A stretch of 64,000 nucleotides of DNA from Mucisphaera sp965279675. Lineage in GTDB: Bacteria > Planctomycetota > Phycisphaerae > Phycisphaerales > Phycisphaeraceae. Both the position numbers and the translations under genes were made by a program. Numbering within the stretch: position 1 is the stretch's first letter; each line of letters opens with the position of its first letter. Positions 9,465-16,435 of this stretch are shown here, piece after piece. The stretch lies in contig NZ_CBDIIJ010000002.1 of the NCBI RefSeq assembly GCF_965279675.1, forward strand, positions 2,294,001-2,358,000. Direction: 5' to 3'. The notes beneath the pieces were generated by a model. That model was not told the origin of the DNA. It worked only from the letters and a program-made list of their open reading frames with translations, and did not search any database.

Positions 9465-10313
9465 ATGCCCTCAACGCGCCGCCACGGTTTCACCCTCATC
9501 GAACTGCTTGTCACGATCTCGGTTATCGCCCTGCTGATCGGCATCCTCCTGCCATCCCTCTCCACCGCGCGTGCCAGCGCCAAGCAGACGCAGTGCATGT
9601 CCAACCTCCGCCAGATCGGCATCGCCCTCGCCAGCTACGAGGTTGATCACTTCAGCTACCCAACCGTCTGGTCCTACAGCGAGCCTAAGGGCTGGAAGTC
9701 CCGCATCGACGAATACCTCAGTGCTCAGGCCCTCGAACTCGACGAGACCGTGATGCAGTGCCCGGAGGTCGATCAGGACGAGCTCTACGCCGCGCCCTCC
9801 GACGTCAGCCGCGGCTTTGTCGCCGCCAGCTACGGACTCAACGGCGCGATCCAGTTCCCCCAATGGTCCTTCCGCTCGGCCGTGGTCCCGAACCCATCAA
9901 AGATCATCCTCGCCGGCGAACAGCCCGTCGAGATCCTCGAAGCCATGATCACCGCCGACGGCTATGGCGTGATCCAGACGCCCGGCGTCACCGGCTGGTT
10001 CGGTGCTTCCAACCACCGGGCCGACCGCGCTTTCCGCCATCTCCCCGACGACGCCTGCCTCTTTACCTTCGTCGACGGCCACGTCGACTGGCTCAACCGC
10101 ACCCAGCAGAAACGCGAGAGCGGCCACTGGTTCTGGTGGGGCGAGGACGAGAACCCCTTCTTCGCCGGCGAAATGCTCGACGACCTGTTCCCCGACCTGC
10201 CCGGCGGCGGCGAAGCCGGTGGCGGTGGCGGCGGCGGCAGTGGCAACAATCCCTTCACCGGCGGCAACAAGGGCCCCACCAGCTCTCCGGCCACCCCAGG
10301 CTGCGGCTGCTGA
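9465..10313 (+). CDS. Prepilin-like protein with N-terminal cleavage/methylation motif
   Basis: A 282-aa pseudopilin-like protein. The class III prepilin motif HGFTLIELLVTISVIALLIGILLPSL starts near residue 8, cleaved by PilD-type peptidase after G and followed by the N-terminal membrane helix. ASAKQTQCMSNLRQIG is typical of planctomycete DUF1559-type prepilins. The C-terminal part has RHLPDDACLFTFVDGHVDW, resembling the H-X9-DG motif of that group but with 11 residues between H and DG. It ends in a Gly-rich stretch and GCGC. ATG 9465 is chosen because it places the cleavage site at the usual distance. It stands alone with no secretion genes nearby; a role in fibre formation or secretion is unproven. 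Confidence 0.85.
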   Translation: MPSTRRHGFTLIELLVTISVIALLIGILLPSLSTARASAKQTQCMSNLRQIGIALASYEVDHFSYPTVWSYSEPKGWKSRIDEYLSAQALELDETVMQCPEVDQDELYAAPSDVSRGFVAASYGLNGAIQFPQWSFRSAVVPNPSKIILAGEQPVEILEAMITADGYGVIQTPGVTGWFGASNHRADRAFRHLPDDACLFTFVDGHVDWLNRTQQKRESGHWFWWGEDENPFFAGEMLDDLFPDLPGGGEAGGGGGGGSGNNPFTGGNKGPTSSPATPGCGC

Positions 10314-10363
10314 TCTGCTCTAGCGACGCCCTCAATCCGACAACTCGCTTACGTGCCAGATCT

Positions 10364-11389
10364 TCACGAGGAGCCGGCTGGCAGATCATCCGCGTAGAAG
10401 CGCCTCGGGGCCTCGACGTAAACCTGTCTGAGCAGCTCATCGTCAAAGCCCGCCCCGCTTAGCAGGGCGGTGCTGTGTTCGGGCACCGAAGGGTCCACCA
10501 TGTGCAGATCGGGATCGACGATCGGGCTCGGCCCGTCGTAGTCGGTCTCCATCAGCGTCCGCAGCGCCCAGAACCGGCTGGCGTAGAGGTCGTAGTCGAT
10601 GTTCTCGTCGTTCGTCACGATGTCGGTGCCAAACAGAACACGCCCGGGATTCCGTCGGCAGAAGTCGGCGAATTCGCCGGGATGCTTGCTCAGCTCGCGC
10701 ACCATCCACTTGGTCGCAGAGGTGTCCACGACGTAATTCGGATAGTCATCGAGCAGGCCCTGCAGCAACTCCAGGTCCTCTGGCGTTCCGCCCATGTGAG
10801 CCCCGAGCCAGGGCACGTCGCCATACTGATCGAGCACTCTACGAAACCGGTCGAAGTGCTCCCGTTTCGTGCCGTACTTCGAGCTATCCCTGTACATCGT
10901 CGCGAACCAGGTATCCGGGTCGCCGACGTGGCTCATCATCTTCATGCCCAGCGACGTCGCGAGCTCGATCGCCTCATACCGGATCGGGTCGTCGATCCAG
11001 AAGTGCTCGGCCAGATCCAGCCCCCGCGGCGCGGCCCAGAGCTTGCAGCACGTCGCCCCACGCTCGGCGAACTGCTCGATCCGCTTCAACCATTCGGACG
11101 TGAACGTCTCCGGCTCATCACGCTTCTCATAGTCTGGCACGGCGATGAATCCAATCCGATCCCCAAACCGCTCGATCAGCCCATCGACCTCGTGCATCCG
11201 ATTCGTCATGGACCAGGCCTTGACGACGCCATAGTCCTCCGCGGCCTCAAAGAAAACCTCCGCGGACTTCACCGTCCCGATATGCGTATGCACGTCGTAG
11301 ATTAGGCCGTTGTATCGGAACTTTTCGGCTTCGGCTTTGTAGTCGAGGCCAAGGGTGTTGGCGGGATTGGGGGTGGTTTGCTGGGTCAT
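10364..11389 (-). CDS. Amidohydrolase family (TIM-barrel metal-dependent hydrolase)
   Basis: A 341-aa protein of the amidohydrolase-2 type. Metal ligands visible are H34 and H36 (DVHTHIG), a histidine in MMSHVGD, a histidine in GAHMGG and the aspartate in FGTDIVTN, in the usual order for a TIM-barrel hydrolase or decarboxylase. ATG 11389 (MTQQTTPNPA) is preferred over the upstream in-frame extension to 11512, which runs into the divergent HAD gene. Only 43 nt separate the two divergent starts. Substrate unknown; relatives include uronate-lactone hydrolases and decarboxylases. Confidence 0.8.
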   Translation of the reverse strand: MTQQTTPNPANTLGLDYKAEAEKFRYNGLIYDVHTHIGTVKSAEVFFEAAEDYGVVKAWSMTNRMHEVDGLIERFGDRIGFIAVPDYEKRDEPETFTSEWLKRIEQFAERGATCCKLWAAPRGLDLAEHFWIDDPIRYEAIELATSLGMKMMSHVGDPDTWFATMYRDSSKYGTKREHFDRFRRVLDQYGDVPWLGAHMGGTPEDLELLQGLLDDYPNYVVDTSATKWMVRELSKHPGEFADFCRRNPGRVLFGTDIVTNDENIDYDLYASRFWALRTLMETDYDGPSPIVDPDLHMVDPSVPEHSTALLSGAGFDDELLRQVYVEAPRRFYADDLPAGSS

Positions 11390-11432
11390 GGTGTGGTCAT
11401 GGTAGGCTTGGACTTGTGAATGTGAGGTGCGG

Positions 11433-12239
11433 ATGTGCGCTAGGATTGGGTTGGTGGCGTGTGATGTGGATGGGACGCTGATTGACCGGGAAGGGCGGGT
11501 GCCGGAGGCCAATTTGTGTGCGATCCGGGCGGCGGTGGCGAAGGGGGTGCGGGTGGTGATTGCTTCGGCGCGTCCGCCTCGGATGGCGAAGCCGATTTAT
11601 GAGGCGCTGGGGCTGGATACGTATCAGGTGAATTACAACGGGGCGGTGATTCAGCGGCCGGGGGATGAGGGTTACGCGGTGCATCGTCCGATGGAGCCGG
11701 GGCTGGTGCGGCGGCTGATCGGGGTGGCGCGGCATGTGGATCCCGAGTTGGCGGTGAGTCTGGAGATCAAGGATCGGTGGTTGACGGATGGCGTGGTGGA
11801 TGGGTTGGAGACAGCGACGTCCTTGAATCTGAAGCCGGATTATGTGGGCCCGCTGGACGCGGTGTTGACGGAGCCGGTGACGAAGGTGTTGTTGCTGACG
11901 CCTGCGGAGCGGATGGGGCGGCTGCGGCAGGGGATCGAGGCGGTGTTTCGGAAGCGGGTGCGGTTGCAGGTGAGTGATGCGCATCTGATTCAGGTGGTGC
12001 ATCCGCAGGCGGATAAGGCGCATGGGCTGAAGTGGATGGCGGCTGAGTATGGCGTGTCGGTGGATGAGATTCTGGCGATCGGGGATGCGCCGAACGATGC
12101 GGGGATGCTGCGGCTGGCGGGTGTGGGGGTGGCGGTGAAGGGGGCGTGGGCTGAGGCGGTGGCGGCGGCGGATCATGTGGCGGAGGTGGATGCGGCGGGT
12201 GGGGCGGTGGCGTGGGCGTTGGAGCGGTTTGTGTTGTGA
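11433..12239 (+). CDS. HAD-superfamily phosphatase, Cof-type (class IIB)
   Basis: A 268-aa sugar-phosphate or nucleotide phosphatase candidate. Motif I DVDGT is at residues 11-15, giving D11 as nucleophile and D13 as acid. The Cof-type C2 cap lies in the middle (KPDYVGPL...). The C-terminal motifs are K (ADKAHGLKWMAAEYG) and IGDAPNDAGML, the GDxxND signature. A GTG at 11427 is also in frame; ATG 11433 has GAGG about 5 nt upstream. It is divergent from the amidohydrolase and followed by a repeat-rich gap. Substrate not predictable. Confidence 0.87.
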   Translation: MCARIGLVACDVDGTLIDREGRVPEANLCAIRAAVAKGVRVVIASARPPRMAKPIYEALGLDTYQVNYNGAVIQRPGDEGYAVHRPMEPGLVRRLIGVARHVDPELAVSLEIKDRWLTDGVVDGLETATSLNLKPDYVGPLDAVLTEPVTKVLLLTPAERMGRLRQGIEAVFRKRVRLQVSDAHLIQVVHPQADKAHGLKWMAAEYGVSVDEILAIGDAPNDAGMLRLAGVGVAVKGAWAEAVAAADHVAEVDAAGGAVAWALERFVL

Positions 12240-12647
12240 GGGGGAGGTCATGATTTATCTGTCTTTGGAGGACAAAGTCGTGGCACTCGGTGGTTTTGTT
12301 GCGTGAAGCACGGCTTTTCCGCCTGCGACGGAAGAAAACCTTGGCACCCGAGGAGGGGTTGTGGTTCTTTTGGGTTGAGCCCTAGGGGTGGTCCCGGTCG
12401 CGTCGCGACCGGGTTAGTAGGAGGAGATTTCTGGTTCTGTGGGTCCGCCTTCGGCGGAACCACAGCCACCCATGTGAGATGGTGGTCGGCACACCTTGCT
12501 CCGACTGGCGTCGGGACAAGGTGTGGCACCCGTCACCCGTGTGTGTTGGTGGCCAGATTGAACAAAAGCTCCCCGGCGCGCGGGGCGCGTCGGGGAGTGG
12601 AGGGGGATGGGAGTTTGTCTGGCTCGGCTGTCGCCGAGGGTTATGGG
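12240..12647. repeat. Intergenic mosaic repeat, copy B, in a 408-bp gene-free gap
   Basis: The gap lies between the convergent 3' ends of the HAD gene and hsp20. In order it contains a small TTCCG/CGGAA hairpin (about 12318-12336) and the palindrome at 12393-12413 (arms CCCGGTCGCG around a central T). A hairpin follows at 12437-12465 (outer stem CTGTGG/CCACAG, inner stem GTCCGCC/GGCGGA). Then comes a compound hairpin at 12490-12525 (CACACCTTG/CAAGGTGTG outside, CCGAC/GTCGG inside). CTGGTTCTGTGG and CCACAGCCACCCATG are shared word for word with copy A. No credible coding potential was seen. Confidence 0.75.
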
Positions 12648-13127
12648 TTACCTGATTTCGATCTGCCGTGGCAGGGTCTGCTCGTGCTTGGGGAGGGTGA
12701 GGGTGAGCAGGCCATTTTCGAGTCTGGCCTCGATGCGGTCGGCGTCGAGTTCGGAGGGCATCCGGAATCGTCGGAGGACGCGTTGGGCGCGGCGCTCGTG
12801 GAGGTGGATGCTCGGGGTGGTGACCTCGGGCTGCGTTTCGGTGGCGGGTTCGTCGGCGGGCGTGGTCGCCTGGTTTTCGACCGCTTTGGTTTCGGTCCGG
12901 GTGGTTGTGCGGTCGGCTTCGATGGTGAGGACGCCTTCTTCGAGGGTGACCTTGACCTGGTCGCGGGTGTAGCCGGGGAGTTCGGCTTCGACAACGTAGG
13001 CGGTGTCGTTCTCGGTGACGTCGACGGGGTACCAGCCGTTGGCCGGGTTCTGGCTGCGGGCGGTTCGCTGGAAGGCGCGGTCGAGGTCGTCGAACAGGTC
13101 GAACGGGTTGGATCGGGTCAGTAGCAT
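12648..13127 (-). CDS. Small heat shock protein, Hsp20/alpha-crystallin family
   Basis: A 159-aa ATP-independent holdase chaperone of the cytoplasm. The alpha-crystallin domain runs from about residue 34 (YPVDVTENDTAYVVEAELPGY) through EEGVLTIEADR. It contains a Thr/Glu/Ala-rich insertion (about 75-105), then LRRFRMPSELDADRIEARLENGLLTLTLPK. The N-terminal LTRSNPFDLFDDLDRAF is typical. ATG 13127 is fixed by a perfect AGGAGG 6 nt upstream, so the in-frame extension to 13199 is 5' UTR. About 90 nt upstream lies a sigma-54-like palindromic element. It is divergent from argC. Confidence 0.93.
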   Translation of the reverse strand: MLLTRSNPFDLFDDLDRAFQRTARSQNPANGWYPVDVTENDTAYVVEAELPGYTRDQVKVTLEEGVLTIEADRTTTRTETKAVENQATTPADEPATETQPEVTTPSIHLHERRAQRVLRRFRMPSELDADRIEARLENGLLTLTLPKHEQTLPRQIEIR

Positions 13128-13213
13128 GGTGAGCCTCCTTTGGCTTTTGTGGCCCTGCTTGTCTTTCTTTGCGTCGCGGGGCCGGTGCTTGTCGTTCACG
13201 TTGCCTCACTAGA

Positions 13214-13229
13214 TGCACGGGGCGTGCCA
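13214..13229 (-). promoter_or_regulatory. Sigma-54-like -24/-12 element or palindromic operator for hsp20
   Basis: On the minus strand the site reads TGGCACGCCCCGTGCA. It fits the sigma-54 consensus TGGCACGNNNNTTGC with one mismatch and the exact 10-nt spacing between GG and GC. It is also an inverted repeat (GCACG-CCC-CGTGC), so a repressor operator is an equal reading. Transcription from the -12 GC would start near 13202, leaving about 75 nt before the hsp20 ATG. Confidence 0.4.
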
Positions 13230-13295
13230 AAGCCGCTTTTACCCACAAGTTTAATCTTTACAAGGGTTTACAGATACTCAGCGTGCCGCCAGATT

Positions 13296-13310
13296 CTGCC
13301 ATAATGGCAG
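13296..13310. promoter_or_regulatory. Perfect 15-bp palindrome upstream of argC, candidate operator
   Basis: CTGCCAT-A-ATGGCAG is a perfect palindrome containing a -10-like CATAAT, 50 nt before the argC start. No good -35 lies at 17 nt. It does not match the known ArgR box. It sits between the divergent hsp20 and argC genes and could serve either. Confidence 0.4.
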
Positions 13311-13359
13311 TTTGCTGGGTTGGGGTGTGTTGTGGCTGGCTTGTTGTCACAATGCGGGC

Positions 13360-14406
13360 ATGACACTTCGAGCTGCCATTGTGGGGCCCACGGGTTACGC
13401 CGGGGCGGAGCTGATTCGGTTGCTGCTGGGGCATCCCGGTGTGGCTTTGACGTATCTGGCGTCGCACCGTGAGGAGCTGCCGGACCTGCGGGTGGAGCTG
13501 CCGCGTTTTGCGGGGGTGCTGCCTGAGGAGGTGGCGGTGGCGCGGCCGATTGATTACGGGGCGATGGCGGAGGCGGCGGATGTGGTGTTTCTGGGGTTGC
13601 CGCATACGGCGTCGATGGCGCACGTGCCGGGGCTTTTGGCGGCGGGTCTGCGGGTGGTGGATTTGTCGGCGGATTACCGGTTGCCGTCGGCGGCGGATTA
13701 CGAGGCGGTGTACGGGGTGACGCACACGGATGGGGATCGGCTGGCGGGGACGGTGTATGGGCTGCCGGAGCTGTTTCGGGATCGGATCACGGGGGCGACG
13801 GATCTGGTGGCGTCGCCTGGGTGTTATCCGACAGCGGCACTGCTGGGGTTGACACCTTTGGTGAGGGGTGGGCTGATTGAGACGGATGATGTGGTGATCA
13901 ACGCGGCGTCGGGGACGACGGGGGCGGGACGTTCGCCGAAGGTGGGTTTGCTGCATGCGGAGGCGAACGAGGGGTATGCGGCGTATGGGAAGATTGGGGG
14001 GCATCGGCATCAGCCGGAGATCGGTTTGACGCTTGGGAGTCTGGGGTTTGAGGGTGTGGATCCGTTGTTTGTGCCGCATCTGCTGCCGGTGGATCGGGGG
14101 ATCCTGGAAACGATCTACTGCACGCCCGCTGAGGGGGTGACGGAGGCGGATGTGGCGGGGGCGTATGCGGCGGCTTACGGGGAGGAGTTGTTCGTGGATG
14201 TGGTGGAGCACCTGCCGAGCGTGAAGCATGTCGCGGGGACGAACCGGGTGCAGATCGCGTTTCGGTGGGCCGAGACGCAGCGGTCGCGGAAGCTGGTGGT
14301 GTTTGTGACGGAGGACAACATTGTGAAGGGGGCTTCGGGTCAGGCTGTTCAGGCGATGAATCTGATGTTTGGGCTGGAGGAGGGGGAGGGGTTGTTGGGG
14401 CTGTAG
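13360..14406 (+). CDS. argC: N-acetyl-gamma-glutamyl-phosphate reductase
   Basis: A 348-aa enzyme for the third step of arginine synthesis, reducing N-acetylglutamyl phosphate to the semialdehyde with NADPH. The nucleotide-binding loop GPTGYAGAELIRLL is at 9-22 and the catalytic cysteine is C155 in ASPGCYPTA. GHRHQPEI is the conserved histidine region and KGASGQAVQAMNLM the C-terminal signature. The length is normal. ATG 13360 has no good Shine-Dalgarno but agrees with the family start. No other arg gene is in the window. Confidence 0.95.
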   Translation: MTLRAAIVGPTGYAGAELIRLLLGHPGVALTYLASHREELPDLRVELPRFAGVLPEEVAVARPIDYGAMAEAADVVFLGLPHTASMAHVPGLLAAGLRVVDLSADYRLPSAADYEAVYGVTHTDGDRLAGTVYGLPELFRDRITGATDLVASPGCYPTAALLGLTPLVRGGLIETDDVVINAASGTTGAGRSPKVGLLHAEANEGYAAYGKIGGHRHQPEIGLTLGSLGFEGVDPLFVPHLLPVDRGILETIYCTPAEGVTEADVAGAYAAAYGEELFVDVVEHLPSVKHVAGTNRVQIAFRWAETQRSRKLVVFVTEDNIVKGASGQAVQAMNLMFGLEEGEGLLGL

Positions 14407-14424
14407 GTTTTTCGGGGATTTATC

Positions 14425-14453
14425 TTTACTTATGGGCTGCTCGGGTCGACAAT
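14425..14453 (+). promoter_or_regulatory. Sigma-70-type promoter of the toxin-antitoxin operon
   Basis: TTTACT at 14425-14430 and GACAAT at 14448-14453 are separated by exactly 17 nt. The expected start near 14460 falls inside the triple palindrome that follows. This placement also argues against the in-frame ATG at 14452 as the antitoxin start. Confidence 0.6.
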
Positions 14454-14480
14454 GACTAGTCAGACTAGTCAGACTAGTCA
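14453..14480. promoter_or_regulatory. Triple palindrome, likely autoregulatory operator of the toxin-antitoxin pair
   Basis: Three copies of the 8-bp palindrome GACTAGTC (14454-14461, 14463-14470 and 14472-14479) repeat with a 9-bp period, the first within TGACTAGTCA. They lie between the -10 box and the antitoxin Shine-Dalgarno AAGGAG (14482-14487). Antitoxins of this kind commonly bind repeated palindromes at their own promoter. Confidence 0.65.
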
Positions 14481-14496
14481 GAAGGAGATTGAGGTT

Positions 14497-14736
14497 ATGG
14501 AGTGGCCGATTACCGAAGCGAAAAGCCGGCTGAGTGAATTGATTACTCGGGTTTCTGAGGATGGCCCGCAGACGATTCGTCGTCGGAACGAGGGATTCGT
14601 GGTGCTCCCGGAGCGGATGTACGAGGAATTGGTGGGCAAGCGGTTAAGCTTTAAGGATTGGCTGCTTGAGGGGCCGAGTCTCGAGGGGCTGGATCTGAAG
14701 CGCGAGCGCGGTGGTGATCGGCCGGTGGATCTGTGA
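14497..14736 (+). CDS. Antitoxin, Phd/YefM-like
   Basis: A 79-aa DNA-binding antitoxin. The N-terminus MEWPITEAKSRLSELITRV with FVVLPERMYEEL matches the Phd/YefM fold, and the charged C-terminal tail would bind the toxin. ATG 14497 is chosen over the in-frame ATG at 14452 because the latter lies in the -10 box, while AAGGAG is 9 nt upstream of 14497. The stop overlaps the toxin start by 4 nt. It probably represses its own operon through the GACTAGTC repeats. Confidence 0.88.
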   Translation: MEWPITEAKSRLSELITRVSEDGPQTIRRRNEGFVVLPERMYEELVGKRLSFKDWLLEGPSLEGLDLKRERGGDRPVDL

Positions 14737-15149
14737 AGTATCTGATCGATACCAACGTGCTTTCGGAGTTACAGCGTGCCGGTGGTAGTGAGCGTGTTCG
14801 GGAGCGACTGGCTTCTCTGGAAGCGGATTCCTTGTTCGTCAGTGCGATTACGGTTGGCGAGTTGACGCGAGGCGTTGCTCTCTTGCGGGCGAGCAAGCGG
14901 AAGCGGGCGTTGGTGTCGTGGTTGTCGGCGACAGAGTCTTCGTTTCGGGATCGGGTGCTGGCGGTGGATCGCGACGTGGCGGCGGTCTGGGGGACGTTGA
15001 GTGCTCGGTTGAGTAAGTCTGGTCAGACGATGGGTGTTGCGGATGGGTTGATCGCGGCGACTGCGATGCGTCATGGATTGACTTTGATGACTCGGAACGT
15101 GAAAGACTTCGAAGCGAGTGGTGTGGTTTTGTTGAATCCGTGGGGCTGA
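14733..15149 (+). CDS. PIN-domain toxin, VapC-like ribonuclease
   Basis: A 138-aa PIN-domain nuclease, expected to cleave RNA when free of antitoxin. Acidic residues of the metal site are visible as D6 (LIDTNVLSEL), E43 (VGELTRG), D104 (VADGLIAATA) and D125 (RNVKDF). It starts with GTG, overlapping the antitoxin stop (GTGA), which implies translational coupling. The module is inserted between argC and nth with no mobile-element remnants. Confidence 0.9.
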   Translation: MKYLIDTNVLSELQRAGGSERVRERLASLEADSLFVSAITVGELTRGVALLRASKRKRALVSWLSATESSFRDRVLAVDRDVAAVWGTLSARLSKSGQTMGVADGLIAATAMRHGLTLMTRNVKDFEASGVVLLNPWG

Positions 15150-15833
15150 TTACTTGATCTGCTGGGGGTCGACGCCGAGTTGTGGGCACGAGCGTTTGAG
15201 GGTGCAGACCGAGCATGCGGGTCGGCGGGCGTCGCAGATGGCTCGGCCGTGTTCGATGAGGAGGTGGGCGAGCATGGTCCAGTTTTTGGAGGGGAAGCGG
15301 GCGGCGAGGTCGCGTTCGACTTTGACGGGGTCGTTGTGCTGCGAGAAGCCGAGGCGTCGGGAGAGGCGGCCGATGTGGGTGTCGACGACGACGCCGACGT
15401 TGATGTTGAAGGCGTTGCCGAGGACGACGTTGGCGGTTTTTCGGGCGACCCCCGGGAGTGTGAGGAGTTCGTCCATGGTCTGGGGGACTTCGCCTTGAAA
15501 GGTATCGACGACTTCGAGGGCGGCGCCGTGGATGTTCCTGGCTTTGTTTCGGAAGAAGCCGCAGGTTTTGACGTAGGGCTCGATCTTTTTGGGGGTGGCG
15601 TCGGCGAAGGCCTGGGGGGTGGGGAAGGCTTTAAAGAGGGCAGGGGTGACTTTGTTGACGCGGGCGTCGGTGCACTGGGCGGAGAGGATGGTGGCGACGA
15701 CGAGTTCCCAGGCTGAGTTGTGGTGGAGGGCGCAGTGGGCGTCGGGGTAGAGGGCGAGGAGTTTTTTGTAGAGGCGTGCGCAGCGGCGTCTTTCGGAGGA
15801 GTCGACCTGTGGGAGGGAGGTGGCTTTGCTCAC
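15150..15833 (-). CDS. nth: Endonuclease III
   Basis: A 227-aa base-excision-repair glycosylase/AP lyase acting on oxidised pyrimidines. The helix-hairpin-helix LPGVARKTANVVLGNAF carries catalytic K132, and the catalytic aspartate D151 sits in VDTHIGR. The [4Fe-4S] cluster cysteines at 200, 207, 210 and 216 have the C-X6-C-X2-C-X5-C spacing. The start is a GTG overlapping the stop of the upstream membrane gene by 4 nt (GTGA). The frame is open far upstream, but that is antisense to nothing conserved. It is the third gene of a minus-strand run with mutS. Confidence 0.94.
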   Translation of the reverse strand: MSKATSLPQVDSSERRRCARLYKKLLALYPDAHCALHHNSAWELVVATILSAQCTDARVNKVTPALFKAFPTPQAFADATPKKIEPYVKTCGFFRNKARNIHGAALEVVDTFQGEVPQTMDELLTLPGVARKTANVVLGNAFNINVGVVVDTHIGRLSRRLGFSQHNDPVKVERDLAARFPSKNWTMLAHLLIEHGRAICDARRPACSVCTLKRSCPQLGVDPQQIK

Positions 15834-16426
15834 GCTTGGATGTCCGGCGGAGTGGTTTGTGATGTTGCTGTGGTGGGTTTGGGGCGTGGTTTGATGTGGG
15901 TCCAGGGGACGGCGGCGAGGGCGAGGAGGGCGAGGAGGGCTTCGGTGCCGACGAGGCGTTCGGCGGTTTTGTGGAGGGGTTGGAAAGCGTCTTTGGCGGC
16001 GCCGCGTTCGATTTCGGAGAGGGCTGGGTTGTAGATGTCGGCTCGGAGGTCGTTCATCTGCGGGAGGAGGTTGTTCTGTTCGTAGAGGAGGACGCCGAGG
16101 GCGATGAGGAGGACGGCGAGTTGGGAGCGGGAGAGGCGTCCGCCGGCCCAGGGGATGAGGATGAGGGTGGCGAGGGCGGTGCCTGCGGCGGTGTAGCGGA
16201 TGGTGGCGTGCTGCTCGAAGAGTTTGATGGCGATGACGCCTGCGAGGCGGTCGGGGTCGGTGGGTCGGAGGAGGACGTGGTCGTGCTGGGCGGCGGTGAT
16301 CATGGGCTGGTATTCGCGCATCGTCCAGAAGATATGGGGCGCGCCGAGGCCCATCATCAGGGTGGAGCCGACCCAGGCGGCGAGGGCGAGGAGCTGGAGG
16401 GTGAGGAGGGCGCGTAGGGCGAGCAT
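15830..16426 (-). CDS. DUF4149-like four-helix membrane protein
   Basis: A 198-aa inner-membrane protein with about four hydrophobic helices (near 5-30, 78-100, 102-120 and 160-178). It has an early GAPHIF motif after the first helix, as in DUF4149-type proteins. The Thr/Pro-rich tail is cytoplasmic or periplasmic. It lies 9 nt after mutS and overlaps nth by 4 nt, so it is probably co-transcribed with both repair genes. Function unknown; the DUF assignment is tentative. Confidence 0.72.
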   Translation of the reverse strand: MLALRALLTLQLLALAAWVGSTLMMGLGAPHIFWTMREYQPMITAAQHDHVLLRPTDPDRLAGVIAIKLFEQHATIRYTAAGTALATLILIPWAGGRLSRSQLAVLLIALGVLLYEQNNLLPQMNDLRADIYNPALSEIERGAAKDAFQPLHKTAERLVGTEALLALLALAAVPWTHIKPRPKPTTATSQTTPPDIQA

Positions 16427-16435
16427 GGGGTGATC

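Noticed and set aside
10202..10245. Tandem GGC repeat in the prepilin-like gene as a phase-variable microsatellite
   Set aside because: The repeat is irregular and in multiples of three, encoding a Gly linker; slippage would not shift the frame.
12248..12529. A 93-codon minus-strand frame inside the HAD/hsp20 gap
   Set aside because: It is composed entirely of the hairpin repeat, has no ribosome-binding site and reads as Pro/Cys-rich nonsense. The pairing structure explains the sequence better than coding.
12648..13199. Longer Hsp20 start at 13199
   Set aside because: The ATG at 13127 has a perfect AGGAGG 6 nt upstream, and the extension is basic and unlike Hsp20 N-termini.
13267..13305. 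TTTACA and CATAAT as an argC promoter pair
   Set aside because: The spacing is about 27 nt, too long for a sigma-70 promoter.
14452..14496. Antitoxin start at 14452 giving an N-terminal TSQ repeat
   Set aside because: This ATG lies inside the -10 box; the repeat is explained as operator DNA and a Shine-Dalgarno follows it.
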